Numbered from the stretch's first letter, positions 9,403 through 19,565 are shown. The stretch is DNA of 64,000 nt from Mycobacterium sp. Root135 (GCF_001426545.1 NZ_LMEZ01000005.1:404903-468902), one strand, 5' to 3'. Numbers and translations are program-made. The notes: generated by a model from the sequence alone, not told the origin.

Positions 9403-9455
9403 CGGGTCCATCATGCGACGCCGACGGCGGGCGCGCAGGTCGGTAGGGTTTGCGC

Positions 9456-10121
9456 ATGCCTTCTGCGTTGATCACGGGTGCCTCCGGCGGGCTGGGTTCG
9501 GCCATCGCCGACGCACTTGCCCCCACTCACACCCTGCTTCTCGCGGGCCGTCCGTCCGACCGCCTCGACGCGCTCGCCGAGCGCCTCGGCGCTCCGACCT
9601 GGCCACTCGACCTCGCCGACGCCGATTCCATCGAAGCCGCCGCCGAGGTGCTGACCGATCTGGACGTCCTGATCCACAACGCCGGCGTCGCGTACCCCGG
9701 CCGGGTCGACGAATCCAGTGCCGACCAGTGGCGCGCGACCTTCGAGGTCAACGTCGTCGGCGCCGTGGCGTTGACGCTGGCCCTGCTTCCTGCACTACGC
9801 AGCGCGGGCGGGCAGGTCGTCTTCGTCAACTCAGGTGCCGGCATCAAGGCTTCACCCGGCCTGGCGTCCTACTCGGCGAGCAAGTTCGCGCTGCGGTCGT
9901 TCGCCGATTCGCTGCGCGCCGACGAGCCGTCCCTGCGCGTCACCTCCGTGCATCCGGGCCGGATCGACACCGAGATGCAGCGCGACCTGGTCGCCTACGA
10001 GGAGCGCGACTACGTGCCAGAGCAGTTCCTCTCACCCCAGACGGTGGCCGCCGTGATCGCCCAAGCGGTCAACGCCCCGGCCGACGCGCACGTCCACGAG
10101 ATCGTGGTCCGCCCCCGATGA
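9456..10121 (+). CDS. Short-chain dehydrogenase/reductase
   Basis: 221 residues from ATG 9456 (an in-frame TTG lies 6 bases upstream). Classical SDR motifs: nucleotide-binding TGASGGLG near the N-terminus, NAG (LIHNAGVA), catalytic Ser in VNSGAG and the YSASK catalytic Tyr/Lys. It is shorter than most SDRs (about 250) and has the PG motif (VHPGRIDTEMQ) typical of short, single-domain members. Substrate unknown. The stop overlaps the ATG of the amidase gene (ATGA), so the two genes are probably translated as a pair. Divergent from ggh with about 53 bases between the start codons. Confidence 0.85.
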   Translation: MPSALITGASGGLGSAIADALAPTHTLLLAGRPSDRLDALAERLGAPTWPLDLADADSIEAAAEVLTDLDVLIHNAGVAYPGRVDESSADQWRATFEVNVVGAVALTLALLPALRSAGGQVVFVNSGAGIKASPGLASYSASKFALRSFADSLRADEPSLRVTSVHPGRIDTEMQRDLVAYEERDYVPEQFLSPQTVAAVIAQAVNAPADAHVHEIVVRPR

Positions 10122-11818
10122 CCGCCGCGTTCGAGGTGCACGAGGCGTCCATCGCAGACCTACGCGCGGCGATGGACGCGGGCACCGTGACGGCCGTCGG
10201 GTTGCTCGAGTCCTATCTGGCCCGCATCGCGGCCTTCGACGGCGAACTCAACGCCGTCGTCGTGGCCAACCCGCACGCCCGCGCCGAGGCAGAGGCGTCC
10301 GACGCCCGCCGCCGCGACGGCCACACCCACGGCCCGCTCGACGGCATCCCGTACACGATCAAGGACAGCTACCAGGCCCGCGGCCTGACCGTCGCCGCAG
10401 GCAGCCCGGCATTCGCGAACCTGGTGGCACAGCGCGATTCCTTCGTCGTCGAGCGCTTCCGCGGGGCGGGCGCCGTCCTCATCGGGTTGACCAACATGCC
10501 GCCGATGGCCAACGGAGGCATGCAGCGCGGCGTGTACGGCAGAGCCGAAAGCCCCTACAACGCCGACTATCTCACCGCGCCCTTCGCCTCTGGGTCGTCC
10601 AACGGATCGGGCACCGCGACCGCGGCGTCGTTCTGCGCCTTCGGAATCGGTGAGGAGACGTGGTCCTCCGGGCGGGGGCCGGCGTCGAACAACGCGCTGT
10701 GCGCCTACACCCCGTCGCGCGGCGTCATCTCGACCCGCGGCGGCTGGCCGCTGGTGCCGACCATGGACGTCGTGGTGCCACACACCCGGTCGATGGCCGA
10801 CCTGCTCGAGGTGCTCGACGTCCTCGTCGCCGAGGACCCGGATGCACGCGGCGACTTCTGGCGGCTGCAGCCGTGGGTGTCGTTGCCGCGCGTCGACGAG
10901 ATTCGCCCACCGTCCTACCAGGCTCTGCCGACTGGCCCGGACACGTTGGCGGGCAAGCGGTTTGGCGTGCCACGGATGTACGTCAACGCCGACCCGGACG
11001 CCGGTGTCGGCGCCACCGGGATCGGTGGGCCCACCGGTCGGCGGGTCGACACCCGGCCGTCGGTGCTCGACCTGTTCGACGCGGTGCGGCGCGACTTGCT
11101 CGCCGCGGGCGCCGAAGTGGTCGACGTCGACTTCCCGGTCGTCAGCAACTACGAGGGTGACCGTGCCGGAGCCCCGACCATCGCGACCCGCGGCCTGGTC
11201 AACCCCGACTATCTCCGACGCGAAATCGTCGACCTGTGCGCCTGGGCGTGGGACGACTTCCTCGCCGCCAACGGCGATCCCGCGCTCAACCGCCTCGCCG
11301 ACGTCGACGGCAGCCTCGTCTTCCCGCACCCCCCTGACGCGCTGCCCGACCGCTACGACGGCTTCGACGACGACATCGCGGAGTACCCGGCGTTCATCCG
11401 CGACAACCCCGTCGACTCGTTCCTGGGCATCCCGACCATCCCCGAAGGCGTCCACGCGCTGGAGCAGACGCGGCGGGTCGACCTCGAGGAGTGGATGGAC
11501 GGCCTGGGCCTGGACGCCGTCGTCTTCCCCGCCGTCGCCGACGTCGGACCGGCCGACATGGACGTCAACCCCGCCTCGGCTGACCTCGGGTGGCGCAACG
11601 GCGTGTGGGTGGCCAACGGCAACTTGGCAATTCGTCACCTCGGCATCCCGACGGTGACCGTGCCAATGGGCACGACGGCCGACATCGGCATGCCGGTGGG
11701 GCTCACCTTCGCCGGCCGGGCCCACGACGACGTCGCGCTGCTGCGCTACGCCGCGGCGACCGAGGCCACCGCTCAGCGCCGCACCCCGCCACCGCGCACT
11801 CCCCCACTCCCGCAGTGA
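10118..11818 (+). CDS. Amidase-signature family hydrolase
   Basis: 566 residues; ATG 10118 overlaps the SDR stop. Amidase-signature elements: catalytic Lys in GIPYTIKDSY, the cis-Ser region ASGSSNGSGTATAA, and a nucleophile-Ser loop GIGEETWSSGRGPAS. This last loop usually reads close to GTETGGSIRxPA, so the Gly-Gly before the Ser is replaced by Trp-Ser here. Length is at the upper end for the family (about 450-550). Reaction by family: hydrolysis of a carboxamide to acid plus ammonia or amine; the substrate is not predictable. No signal peptide. The open frame extends far upstream (to 9374), but that part lies in the SDR gene and ggh leader and is not coding. Confidence 0.83.
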   Translation: MTAAFEVHEASIADLRAAMDAGTVTAVGLLESYLARIAAFDGELNAVVVANPHARAEAEASDARRRDGHTHGPLDGIPYTIKDSYQARGLTVAAGSPAFANLVAQRDSFVVERFRGAGAVLIGLTNMPPMANGGMQRGVYGRAESPYNADYLTAPFASGSSNGSGTATAASFCAFGIGEETWSSGRGPASNNALCAYTPSRGVISTRGGWPLVPTMDVVVPHTRSMADLLEVLDVLVAEDPDARGDFWRLQPWVSLPRVDEIRPPSYQALPTGPDTLAGKRFGVPRMYVNADPDAGVGATGIGGPTGRRVDTRPSVLDLFDAVRRDLLAAGAEVVDVDFPVVSNYEGDRAGAPTIATRGLVNPDYLRREIVDLCAWAWDDFLAANGDPALNRLADVDGSLVFPHPPDALPDRYDGFDDDIAEYPAFIRDNPVDSFLGIPTIPEGVHALEQTRRVDLEEWMDGLGLDAVVFPAVADVGPADMDVNPASADLGWRNGVWVANGNLAIRHLGIPTVTVPMGTTADIGMPVGLTFAGRAHDDVALLRYAAATEATAQRRTPPPRTPPLPQ

Positions 11819-11865
11819 TTTCGGCGCGTTCAGCCGCGGTGAGCGCGGATTAGCGCGCCGAAATC
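11817..11865. terminator. Nested inverted repeat between convergent amidase and leuS genes
   Basis: A perfect 12-bp inverted repeat (GATTTCGGCGCG at 11817-11828 and its complement at 11854-11865) encloses a second short one (CCGC at 11834-11837 with GCGG at 11845-11848). It fills nearly all of the gap between the converging genes and overlaps the amidase stop. There is no U-tract, as is usual in mycobacteria. It could act as a bidirectional terminator or be a copy of a dispersed palindromic repeat. Confidence 0.6.
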
Positions 11866-11877
11866 GCTTGGGCAGGA

Positions 11878-14736
11878 CTAGATGACGACGTTGACCATCT
11901 TGCCCGCCACCACGATGACCTTCTTCGGCGTAGCACCGGCCAAGAACGCGACGACCTTCTCGTCGGCGAGCGCGGCCGCCTCCACGGCGTCGGCGGCGGC
12001 GTCGGCGGCCACGGTGATACGGCCCCGCACCTTCCCGTTGACCTGCACCGGGTACTCGACGGTGTCCTCCACCAGATAGGCCGGATCGGCCGTCGGGAAG
12101 GGACCGTGAGCCAGCGGTGCGTCGTGACCCAGCCGGCGCCACAACTCCTCGGCCAAGTGCGGCGCCAACGGCGCGACCATCAACACCAGGGGCTCGACCG
12201 CGGCGCGCGCCGTGACGTCCTCCTTGGTGAGGTGGTTCGTGTACTCGATCAGCTTGGCTGCCGCGGTGTTGTTGCGAAGTGCCGCATAGTCTTCGGCGAC
12301 TCCGGCGATCGTCTTGTTCAGCAGCCGCAGTGTCGCCTCGCCCAGCTTCTCGTGGTCGGCGACGCGCTCGGCACCGGTGTTCTCGTCCACCACGACGCGC
12401 CACACCCGCTGCAGGAACCGGTAGGCACCGACGACGTCCTTGGTTGCCCACGGCCGCGACGCCTCGAGAGGTCCCATCGACATCTCGTATACGCGCAGGG
12501 TGTCGGCCCCGTACTCCTCGCAGATCTCGTCGGGGGACACCGAGTTCTTCAGGCTCTTGCCGATCTTGCCGAACTCGCGGTTGACCTCGATCTCGCCGTC
12601 GGGACCCGGCCAGTAGAACTTCGAGTCCCGCTCCACCACTTCGGCTGCGGGGACGTAGGAGCCCCGCGAATCCGTGTAGGCGAACGCCTGGATGTAACCC
12701 TGGTTGACCAGCCGGCGGTACGGCTCGCGGGAGCTGACGTGGCCTAGGTCGAAGAGCACCTTGTGCCAGAACCGGGAGTACAGCAGGTGCAGCACCGCGT
12801 GCTCGACACCACCGACGTAGAGGTCGACGCCGCCGGGGTCCGACGGGCCGTGCTCGGCCGGCCGCGGGCCCATCCAGTAGGCCTCATTCTCCTTGGCGCA
12901 GAACGTTTCCGAGTTGTAGGGGTCGGCGTACCGCAGCTCGTACCAGGAGCTGCCCGCCCACTGCGGCATGACGTTGGTGTCGCGGGTGTAGGGCTGAAGT
13001 CCGTCACCGAGATCCAGGTCGACGTTCACCCATTCGGTGGCCTTGCCAAGCGGCGGCGACGGTTCACTGTCGGCATCGTCCGGATCGAACTGCACCGGCG
13101 CGTAGTTCGGGATGTCGGGCAGCTCGACCGGCAGGGCAGATTCCGGCAGCCCGTGTGCGCGACCGTCGGCGTCGTACACGATGGGAAACGGTTCGCCCCA
13201 ATACCGTTGGCGGGCAAACAGCCAGTCCCGCAGCTTGTATTCGATCCGCGCGCGGCCGCTGCCGTCGGCCTCAAGGCGGGCCAGCACGGCCTCCTTTGCC
13301 GAGGCGACGCCGAGCCCGTCGAGGTAGTCGGAGTTCACCAGCACCCCGTCGCCGTTGTAGGCGGCCTGGGTGACGTCGCCACCGGAGATCACCTCGAGCA
13401 CCGGCAGCCCGAACGCCGTCGCGAACTCCCAGTCCCGCTGATCGTGCCCCGGCACCGCCATGATGGCCCCGGTGCCGTAGCCGGCCAACACGTAGTCGGC
13501 GATGAACACCGGAACACGTTGCCCGTTCACGGGATTGATGGCGAAGGCGCCGGTGAACACGCCTGTCTTGGACTTGTTCTCCTGACGCTCCAGGTCCGTC
13601 TTCGCCGCCACGGTCGCCCGGTAGGCGGCCACTGCCTCAACCGGCGTCGCCGCCCCGAACGTCCACCGCTCGTCGGTGCCCTCGGGCCACTCTGGGCTAA
13701 GGAGCACCAGCGCGTTGACCAAGCCGTGCTCGGGCGCCAACACCAGGTAGGTGGCACCGAACAGCGTGTCGGGTCGGGTGGTGAACACCTCGACGTCACC
13801 GGCGTCGGTGGCGAAGCGCACCTCGGCGCCGGTCGACCGACCGATCCAGTTGCGCTGCATGGCCTTGACCTTGTCCGGCCAATCCAGGTCGTCCAGATCG
13901 TCGAGCAGACGGTCCGAATAGGCGGTGATGCGCATCATCCACTGGCGCAACCGCTTTCGGAACACCGGGAAGTTGCCACGGTCGCTGCGACCGTCGGAGG
14001 TGACCTCTTCGTTGGCCAGTACGGTGCCCAACCCAGGGCACCAGTTCACGACCGAGTCCGCGCGGTAGACCAGCCGGTACGCGTCGACGACGTCCGCCCG
14101 CTCGCCCGCCGACATCGTCGACCAGTCTCCGCCGTCGGGAACCCTGGCCCCTGATTCGAACTCGGCGATCAGTTCGCTGATCGGGCGGGCGCGGTTAGCC
14201 GCCTCGTCGAACCACGCGTCGAAGATCTGCAGGAAGATCCACTGCGTCCACTTGTAGAAGTCGGTGTCGGTGGTTGAGAAGCTGCGCCGCGCGTCGTGGC
14301 CGAGCCCGAGTCGGCCCAGCTGACGACGGAAGTTGACGATGTTGGCCTCGGTGCGGGTCCGCGGGTGCGTGCCCGTCTGCACCGCATACTGCTCGGCGGG
14401 CAAGCCGAACGCGTCGAAACCCAACGCGTGCAACACGTTACGACCGGTCATCCGGAAGTAGCGGGCGTAGACGTCGGTGGCGATGTACCCGAGCGGGTGC
14501 CCGACGTGCAGGCCCTCCCCGGACGGGTAGGGGAACATGTCCTGGACGAACATCTTGTCCGCGGGCACGGGCGACCCGTCGGCGGGCGCGAGCGATCCCA
14601 CCGGGTTGGGGACGTGGAACGTACCCAGCCGAGCCCACGTCTCCTGCCACGTACGTTCGATGTCGCCCGCCAGCTTCGCGTCGTAGCGGTGCTGCGGGGT
14701 GCTCGAGGCGTCCAAGCCGCCTTCCCCTTCATTCAC
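11878..14736 (-). CDS. leuS: Leucyl-tRNA synthetase
   Basis: 952 residues, the normal size for bacterial LeuRS. It charges tRNA-Leu with leucine in the cytosol. Class I signatures: HIGH-like HVGH in [16 protein letters not shown] near residue 75 and the KMSKS-like [12 protein letters not shown] in the C-terminal third. The inserted editing (CP1) domain is visible between them ([39 protein letters not shown]), and an anticodon-binding domain ends the protein. The start ATG 14736 gives a Glu/Gly-rich leader before [16 protein letters not shown]. Homologous to M. tuberculosis Rv0041, which also adjoins the mtc28 gene divergently. Confidence 0.97.
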   Translation of the reverse strand: MNEGEGGLDASSTPQHRYDAKLAGDIERTWQETWARLGTFHVPNPVGSLAPADGSPVPADKMFVQDMFPYPSGEGLHVGHPLGYIATDVYARYFRMTGRNVLHALGFDAFGLPAEQYAVQTGTHPRTRTEANIVNFRRQLGRLGLGHDARRSFSTTDTDFYKWTQWIFLQIFDAWFDEAANRARPISELIAEFESGARVPDGGDWSTMSAGERADVVDAYRLVYRADSVVNWCPGLGTVLANEEVTSDGRSDRGNFPVFRKRLRQWMMRITAYSDRLLDDLDDLDWPDKVKAMQRNWIGRSTGAEVRFATDAGDVEVFTTRPDTLFGATYLVLAPEHGLVNALVLLSPEWPEGTDERWTFGAATPVEAVAAYRATVAAKTDLERQENKSKTGVFTGAFAINPVNGQRVPVFIADYVLAGYGTGAIMAVPGHDQRDWEFATAFGLPVLEVISGGDVTQAAYNGDGVLVNSDYLDGLGVASAKEAVLARLEADGSGRARIEYKLRDWLFARQRYWGEPFPIVYDADGRAHGLPESALPVELPDIPNYAPVQFDPDDADSEPSPPLGKATEWVNVDLDLGDGLQPYTRDTNVMPQWAGSSWYELRYADPYNSETFCAKENEAYWMGPRPAEHGPSDPGGVDLYVGGVEHAVLHLLYSRFWHKVLFDLGHVSSREPYRRLVNQGYIQAFAYTDSRGSYVPAAEVVERDSKFYWPGPDGEIEVNREFGKIGKSLKNSVSPDEICEEYGADTLRVYEMSMGPLEASRPWATKDVVGAYRFLQRVWRVVVDENTGAERVADHEKLGEATLRLLNKTIAGVAEDYAALRNNTAAAKLIEYTNHLTKEDVTARAAVEPLVLMVAPLAPHLAEELWRRLGHDAPLAHGPFPTADPAYLVEDTVEYPVQVNGKVRGRITVAADAAADAVEAAALADEKVVAFLAGATPKKVIVVAGKMVNVVI

Positions 14737-14933
14737 GTGAACAGGGTAGTCAACGGCATGCTCTGCGCCCCAATTCTCGACGCGTTGGTATCGGTTCCGT
14801 TGCAGAGGTGTCTTCGCATGGTTGCAGCTCGTCCCAGCACTGGTTACCGGAAGCGGAGCCTGGATACAGTCGGCGCCTGGCCTGGGCTCACCGGGTCAGG
14901 AAGCTCGTGTGATCCGGGAGGACCGACGTTTAG

Positions 14934-15854
14934 ATGTTCGAAAATGCCCGTCGTTGGGGACTTCTGGTAGGTGGCTTTGCAGCTGGCACGGCATGCGTGC
15001 TCGGCCTCGCCGGTCCCATTGCCCAAGCCGAGCCCACCCTCCCCCTGCCCGCAGTGCCGGCTCCTGCCACCGTCACGCAGACCGTCACCGTGCAGGCCGG
15101 CGCACCCGCCGCCGCCGCTGCGGGCCCCAACCAGCTGATCGCGTCACCCGCGGCCCCGGTGGCACCCGCCGTCCCGGCCGCACCCGCCGTCCCGGCCATA
15201 GTTCCAGCCACCGCGGGAACCCTCGCCGACTTCTTCAGGGAGAAGAACGTCGCGATGGAACCGCAGAAGGCCGCCGACTTCAAGGCGCTGACCATCGTGC
15301 TGCCGATGCCGACGGGGTGGAGCCAGGTGCCCGACCCCAACGTCCCCGACGCCTTCGCCGTGATCGCCGACCGCGTCGGCGGTGACGGGCTCTACACCTC
15401 CAACGCCGCAGTGCAGGTCTACAAACTGGTCGGCGACTTCGATCCACGCGAGGCCATCAGCCACGGCCTGATCGACACCCAGCAGCTCCCCGCCTTCCGA
15501 GCCACCGACGGGTCCCTCGCCGAGTTCGGCGGCATGCCGTCGGCCCTGATCGAAGGCACCTACCGGCAGAACAACCTGACGCTGAACACCTCGCGGCGCC
15601 ACGTCATCGCGACCTCGGGCCCCGACAGGTACCTGGTGTCGCTCGCGGTGACCACCAGCGCCCAGGTCTCGGTCGCCGCCGGGTCGGCCACCGACGCCAT
15701 CGTCAACGGATACCGCGTCGGATCACCGGACACGCCACCGCCGGCACCGGCCGCTCCGGCCGCCGCCCCGGTCGCCGTTGCCGCAGCTCCCGCGGCCCCC
15801 GCGGCGCCGGCAGTGGTCCCCGCCGCCGCCCAACCGCTCGGGCTGCCGCGCTAG
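14934..15854 (+). CDS. mtc28: Mtc28-like secreted proline-rich antigen
   Basis: 306 residues. N-terminal signal peptide (RRWGLLVGGFAAGTACVLGLAGPIAQA, cleavage probably before EPTLPLP). A Pro/Ala-rich spacer follows, then a folded domain about residues 95-260 of the LpqN/Mtc28 type (FFREKNVAMEPQKAADFKALTIVLPMPTGWSQVPDPNVPDAFAVI), ending in a Pro/Ala tail. It corresponds to M. tuberculosis Rv0040c, the 28-kDa proline-rich T-cell antigen, and sits in the same divergent arrangement with leuS. GGGAGGA at about 14916 precedes ATG 14934. Function is unknown; related LpqN-fold proteins bind envelope partners. Confidence 0.86.
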   Translation: MFENARRWGLLVGGFAAGTACVLGLAGPIAQAEPTLPLPAVPAPATVTQTVTVQAGAPAAAAAGPNQLIASPAAPVAPAVPAAPAVPAIVPATAGTLADFFREKNVAMEPQKAADFKALTIVLPMPTGWSQVPDPNVPDAFAVIADRVGGDGLYTSNAAVQVYKLVGDFDPREAISHGLIDTQQLPAFRATDGSLAEFGGMPSALIEGTYRQNNLTLNTSRRHVIATSGPDRYLVSLAVTTSAQVSVAAGSATDAIVNGYRVGSPDTPPPAPAAPAAAPVAVAAAPAAPAAPAVVPAAAQPLGLPR

Positions 15855-15895
15855 CGGTTACCTCTCCGGCCGGCACGCCTCGTATTGTGGGGCCC

Positions 15896-16255
15896 ATGCT
15901 GATCGCCGCCGTGCTGTGCCTCTGCGCTGCCGCGGCGACCGCGGCGATGGGCCTGTGGTCGGCGAGCCGACCCCACGCCACCGACCAGGTCGCCCAAGTT
16001 CTGCGTGCCGTCGTGCCGACCCAACTGGCCGCCGCGGTCATGCTGGCCGCCGGCGGCGTCGTCGCCCTCGCGGCCCCGCCCCACGCCGGGGTGCTGGCAT
16101 TGGTGGTCTGCGTCGTCGGCGCGGTGGGCACCGTGGCAGCCGGGTGCTATCAGAGCGCGAAGTCCGTCGCACTGCGCGAGGCCGCTCGGGAAGCCCAGTC
16201 GTCGGACGCCGGCTGCGCAGGCGCCTGCGCGTCGTGCACCCTGTCCTGCCACTGA
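15896..16255 (+). CDS. Small membrane protein with Cys-rich tail (Rv0039c-like)
   Basis: 119 residues from ATG 15896, with an in-frame GTG 9 bases upstream. Two or three hydrophobic spans (LIAAVLCLCAAAATAAMGLW; LAAAVMLAAGGVVALAA; GVLALVVCVVGAVGTVAAGC) are followed by a short polar helix and a striking C-terminal tail, CAGACASCTLSCH, with four cysteines and a His. Position downstream of mtc28 and before yqgE matches M. tuberculosis Rv0039c. No function is known. The tail looks able to bind a metal or form disulfides, which is an inference from spacing only. Confidence 0.75.
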   Translation: MLIAAVLCLCAAAATAAMGLWSASRPHATDQVAQVLRAVVPTQLAAAVMLAAGGVVALAAPPHAGVLALVVCVVGAVGTVAAGCYQSAKSVALREAAREAQSSDAGCAGACASCTLSCH

Positions 16256-16262
16256 CCAGAGG

Positions 16263-16868
16263 TCAGTTGCGGCTGACATCGATCGGGTGGGTCGCCAGCA
16301 GCGACAACGGCATCGGCTGACGCCGGAGCACCCGCGACCACAGGTCGACCTTCGGTTCGACGAGGACGTCGGACGGCAACGCCGACAACACGATCCAATC
16401 GTCGCGCTCGATCTCGCCCTCCAGCTGACCGATCGTCCACCCGGAGTAGCCCGCATAGATCCGCACGCCCTCGACCGCGGGGGCGATCGTGTCGGGGTCG
16501 CCGTCCAGGTCGACCATCACGATGCGGCCCTGCACGTGCCGCAGACCGGGCACGTCGGTGGGCTGCACGCCGGCGCGCAACGTCGCCAGACACAGCGCGG
16601 CGTCCCGCTTGACGGGGCCGCCGACGAACATGGTCTTCGGTTTGGTGGCGAGCTTGGTCCACTGCGGCAGCACGTTGAACACGGCCGTCTCGCTGGGGCG
16701 GTTGAGCACGACGCCGAGGGTTCCGCTGTCGTTGTGCTCGACGACGTAGATCACGCTGCGACGGAACGTCGGTTCCATCAGATCGGTGTTGGCGATGAGC
16801 AGCGTTCCGGCGCGGACACGATGCGTCGCCGGAGCGAAGTGGTCCTCCGGGTCCTCTGACTGCGCCAC
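16263..16868 (-). CDS. YqgE/AlgH family protein
   Basis: 201 residues, full length for the UPF0301/YqgE family. The diagnostic blocks are [40 protein letters not shown] near the N-terminus, [41 protein letters not shown] and [22 protein letters not shown] at the end. It is equivalent to Rv0038. The biochemical role of the family is unsettled, although AlgH was once proposed as a regulator. Start codons of this gene and the MFS gene are divergent. It converges on the Cys-tailed membrane protein gene with 7 bases between stop codons. Confidence 0.9.
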   Translation of the reverse strand: MAQSEDPEDHFAPATHRVRAGTLLIANTDLMEPTFRRSVIYVVEHNDSGTLGVVLNRPSETAVFNVLPQWTKLATKPKTMFVGGPVKRDAALCLATLRAGVQPTDVPGLRHVQGRIVMVDLDGDPDTIAPAVEGVRIYAGYSGWTIGQLEGEIERDDWIVLSALPSDVLVEPKVDLWSRVLRRQPMPLSLLATHPIDVSRN

Positions 16869-17012
16869 CCACCCATCATGTCACCAGCGTGCGTCGATCG
16901 TGGCGATCGGGCGCGGCCGTGCCGGGTTGTTTCGGGAATCGCGTCGCCAACCTTTGTAGGGTGGTTGGACGCCACTCGGCGCACCGAACATCCCACCGAC
17001 ATCGGACGGCAA

Positions 17013-18296
17013 TTGACCACGCCTCACGACCGCTTCGCCCTGTGGCGGGCGGTGCGAGCGCTCACCGAGTTCCGCAGGCTGCTGGAGTTGCGTGCGGTCA
17101 GCTCGTTCGGGGACGGCCTGTTCCAGGGCGGGTTGGTCGGCGCGCTGCTGTTCGACCCGGAACGCGCCGCCAATCCGTGGGAGATCGCCGGATCCTTCGC
17201 GGCACTGTTCCTGCCCTACTCGTTGCTCGGCCCGTTCGCCGGAGCGCTGCTCGACCGGTGGGATCGACGCCGGGTGCTGATCGGCGCGAACCTCGCCCGC
17301 GTGCTGTTCATCCTCACGGTGGCGTTCCTCCTGGCATTCCATGCAGGAGCGCCGTGGATCCTGCTCGGCGCGTTGGTCGTCAACGGGTTCACGCGGTTCG
17401 TCACCTCGGGACTGTCCGCCGCACTGCCGCACGTCGTGCCGCGGGATCAGGTGCTCACGATGAACTCGGTCGCCACCGCCGTCAGCGCGGCGTCGTTGTT
17501 CTTCGGCGCGATCTTCATGCTGGTGCCGCGGTGGGCGTTCGGGGTGGGCGACGGCGGTTCCTCGGCCGCCCTGTTCATGGCGTCGGTGCCCGTGGCGGTA
17601 GCGTGGATCCTGTCCGTGCGGTTCTCCCCCCACGTCCTTGGTCCCGACGACTCGGCGCGCGCGGTGCACGGCTCGGTGGCTTACGCCGTGGCCACCGGGT
17701 GGGGTTACGGCTTGCGGACGGCGGTCTCGGTGCCCAGCGTGGCGGGGACGCTGTCCGGCGTGGTCGCCCACCGGATGGTGTTCGGGATCAACACGCTGTT
17801 GGTGCTGGTCACCGTGCGGCACACCGGCTCGGTGAACGTCGCCGGCCTCGGTGTCGCCGTTCTGTTCGCGGCCACCACCGGGATGGGGTCGTTCCTCGCC
17901 AACTTCCTGACCCCCGTCGTCGTGCGCCGGTGGAGCAGATACAAGACCGTCAACCTGGCCCTGTTGGCGGCCGCGGCGATCCAGCTCGCCGCGGTCGGCC
18001 TCGACCTGCCGATCATGATGGCGTGCGGCTTCCTGCTCGGCGCCGCCGGTCAGATGGTCAAGCTGTGCGCGGACTCGGCGATGCAACTCGACGTCGACGA
18101 CGCCCTGCGCGGCCACGTCTTCACCGTCCAGGACGCGCTGTTCTGGGTGGCGTTCGTGGGATCGATCACGCTGTCGGCCGCAATCATCCCCGTCGACGGT
18201 CACTCCCCCGCCCTGGTCGTCCTCGGCGCGGTGGTCTACCTGCTCGGGTTGGCCGCGCACGCCGCAATCCGCAGGGGCGCAACGACGTCGGACTAG
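17013..18296 (+). CDS. MFS transporter (Rv0037c-like)
   Basis: About 427 residues from TTG 17013, chosen because the conserved body begins just after it ([40 protein letters not shown]). The frame is open back to 16878, so an upstream GTG/TTG start is possible; M. tuberculosis Rv0037c is slightly longer at 441. About twelve hydrophobic segments and the MFS loop motif [22 protein letters not shown] after span 2 indicate a major facilitator permease. Substrate unknown. The start is 10 bases from the yqgE start region, so divergent promoters must overlap coding sequence. The next gene begins 9 bases after the stop. Confidence 0.83.
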   Translation: MTTPHDRFALWRAVRALTEFRRLLELRAVSSFGDGLFQGGLVGALLFDPERAANPWEIAGSFAALFLPYSLLGPFAGALLDRWDRRRVLIGANLARVLFILTVAFLLAFHAGAPWILLGALVVNGFTRFVTSGLSAALPHVVPRDQVLTMNSVATAVSAASLFFGAIFMLVPRWAFGVGDGGSSAALFMASVPVAVAWILSVRFSPHVLGPDDSARAVHGSVAYAVATGWGYGLRTAVSVPSVAGTLSGVVAHRMVFGINTLLVLVTVRHTGSVNVAGLGVAVLFAATTGMGSFLANFLTPVVVRRWSRYKTVNLALLAAAAIQLAAVGLDLPIMMACGFLLGAAGQMVKLCADSAMQLDVDDALRGHVFTVQDALFWVAFVGSITLSAAIIPVDGHSPALVVLGAVVYLLGLAAHAAIRRGATTSD

Positions 18297-18305
18297 GGTG
18301 ACGCC

Positions 18306-19079
18306 ATGGCCGGAGCCGAGGGCGTAGTGACCGACTTGCAGGCCGAGAGCGACTCGCTCGACGACCTCGTCGCCGGGCTCGACGACTGGCGGCTCGCCAC
18401 CCCCGCCCCGGGGTGGACGGTCGCCCACCAGGTCGCCCACCTGTGGTGGACCGACCGCGTGTCACTGCTCGCCGTCACCGACGAGCCCGCCTTCGCCGCC
18501 GTCCTGGCCGACGCCGCGACCAACCCGACCGGCTTCGTCGACGACGGCGCCGAACAGCTGGCCACCACCCCGCCCGCCGAGATGCTCACCGGCTGGCGGA
18601 ACACCCGCTCGCTGCTGCACGACGAGCTTCGCCAAGTGGCCGACGGCAGGAAGCTGCCCTGGTTCGGTCCGCCGATGAGTGCGGCGTCGATGGCCACGGC
18701 TCGGCTGATGGAGACCTGGGCGCACGGTCTCGACGTCGCCGACGCGCTCGGGGTGACCAGGCCGCCGACCGCCCGGCTGCGGTCGATCGCCCACATCGGC
18801 GTGCGCACCAGGGACTTCGCGTTCACCGTGCACCGACTGCCCGTCCCGACCGAGCCGTTCGCAGTCGAGTTGGCGGCGCCGGACGGGTCGACGTGGACGT
18901 GGGGGCCCGCCGACGCCACCCAGCGCGTCACCGGGTCGGCCGAGGACTTCTGCATGCTGGTGACGCAGCGCCGCCCGCGCGCCGACCTCGACGTCGTCGC
19001 GGTCGGTGACGACGCCGCCACGTGGCTGACGATCGCGCAGGCGTTCGCGGGGCCGCCGGGGGCCGGGCGGGAGCGGTAG
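18306..19079 (+). CDS. TIGR03084-type maleylpyruvate isomerase/DinB-fold protein (Rv0036c-like)
   Basis: 257 residues. The N-terminal four-helix DinB-like domain carries the usual metal triad: His in [10 protein letters not shown], Glu in [10 protein letters not shown] and the His just after it ([11 protein letters not shown]). The C-terminal domain is the small alpha/beta sterol-carrier-like module found in mycothiol-dependent isomerases. The family is annotated as maleylpyruvate-isomerase-like, mycothiol-dependent, but the true substrate is unknown. It probably shares a transcript with the MFS gene 9 bases upstream. Its stop codon abuts, with no gap, the stop of the convergent DxDxDG-repeat gene. 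Confidence 0.82.
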   Translation: MAGAEGVVTDLQAESDSLDDLVAGLDDWRLATPAPGWTVAHQVAHLWWTDRVSLLAVTDEPAFAAVLADAATNPTGFVDDGAEQLATTPPAEMLTGWRNTRSLLHDELRQVADGRKLPWFGPPMSAASMATARLMETWAHGLDVADALGVTRPPTARLRSIAHIGVRTRDFAFTVHRLPVPTEPFAVELAAPDGSTWTWGPADATQRVTGSAEDFCMLVTQRRPRADLDVVAVGDDAATWLTIAQAFAGPPGAGRER

Positions 19080-19565
19080 CTACAGCTCGCTGGCCGCGTC
19101 CGCCGCGCCGTCCCCGTCCGAGTCGGCAAGCTTCACGTCCCACCGGCCGTCCGCGTCGACGTCGACGTACGCCTCGTCACCGACCAGGGCCCGATCCGCC
19201 AGGCCGTCCCGGTCCACGTCGAGAACCCTGTCGTCGACCTGGCCGTCACCGTCGAAGTCCACCAGCGGGCCACCCGTCAGCTCGACGCCGTCGAGACCCA
19301 GCCAGCGGATCTGCCCACCGACCGCCCACGTACCCGAACCGTCGTCGGTGAACGACGCCTCCGGGTGCCCGTCGTCGTCGAGGTCGAGCAGCAGGTGGTC
19401 TGCGGTCCCGTCCCCATCGGAGTCGGTCAACGCGTCGTCGAGGCGGCCGTCACCGTCGAAGTCCAGGCCGATCGCGTCGAAGATTCCGTCGTCGTCCGCG
19501 TCGACGGTCAACTCCGCCGACCAGATCGTCGCCGACCCGTCACCATCACCCAGGCAGTAGTCCAT
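19080..19565 (-). CDS. Acidic DxDxDG-repeat protein, unknown function
   Basis: 161 residues, highly acidic. I count eight copies of a D-x-D-x-D-G-x-x-D-like loop, spaced about 11 residues within each cluster: DADDDGIFD, DFDGDGRLD, DSDGDGTAD and DLDDDGHPE, then DFDGDGQVD, DVDRDGLAD, DVDADGRWD and DSDGDGAAD. Such loops resemble dockerin, thrombospondin type 3 or EF-hand calcium-binding loops. The middle (about 70-90: GTWAVGGQIRWLGLDGVELTGG) is repeat-free. No signal peptide or membrane span is visible, unlike most proteins with such loops. Calcium binding is an inference. I do not recognise a characterised homologue. Confidence 0.75.
   Translation of the reverse strand: MDYCLGDGDGSATIWSAELTVDADDDGIFDAIGLDFDGDGRLDDALTDSDGDGTADHLLLDLDDDGHPEASFTDDGSGTWAVGGQIRWLGLDGVELTGGPLVDFDGDGQVDDRVLDVDRDGLADRALVGDEAYVDVDADGRWDVKLADSDGDGAADAASEL

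Noticed and set aside
10160..12451. 763-codon minus-strand frame opposite the amidase
   Set aside because: Arg/Val/Asp-rich shadow translation of the amidase and leuS genes, without recognisable motifs.
14732..14741. TTCACGTGAA near the leuS start, like the core of parS
   Set aside because: Only the 10-base core matches; the flanking bases needed for parS (TGT...ACA) are absent.
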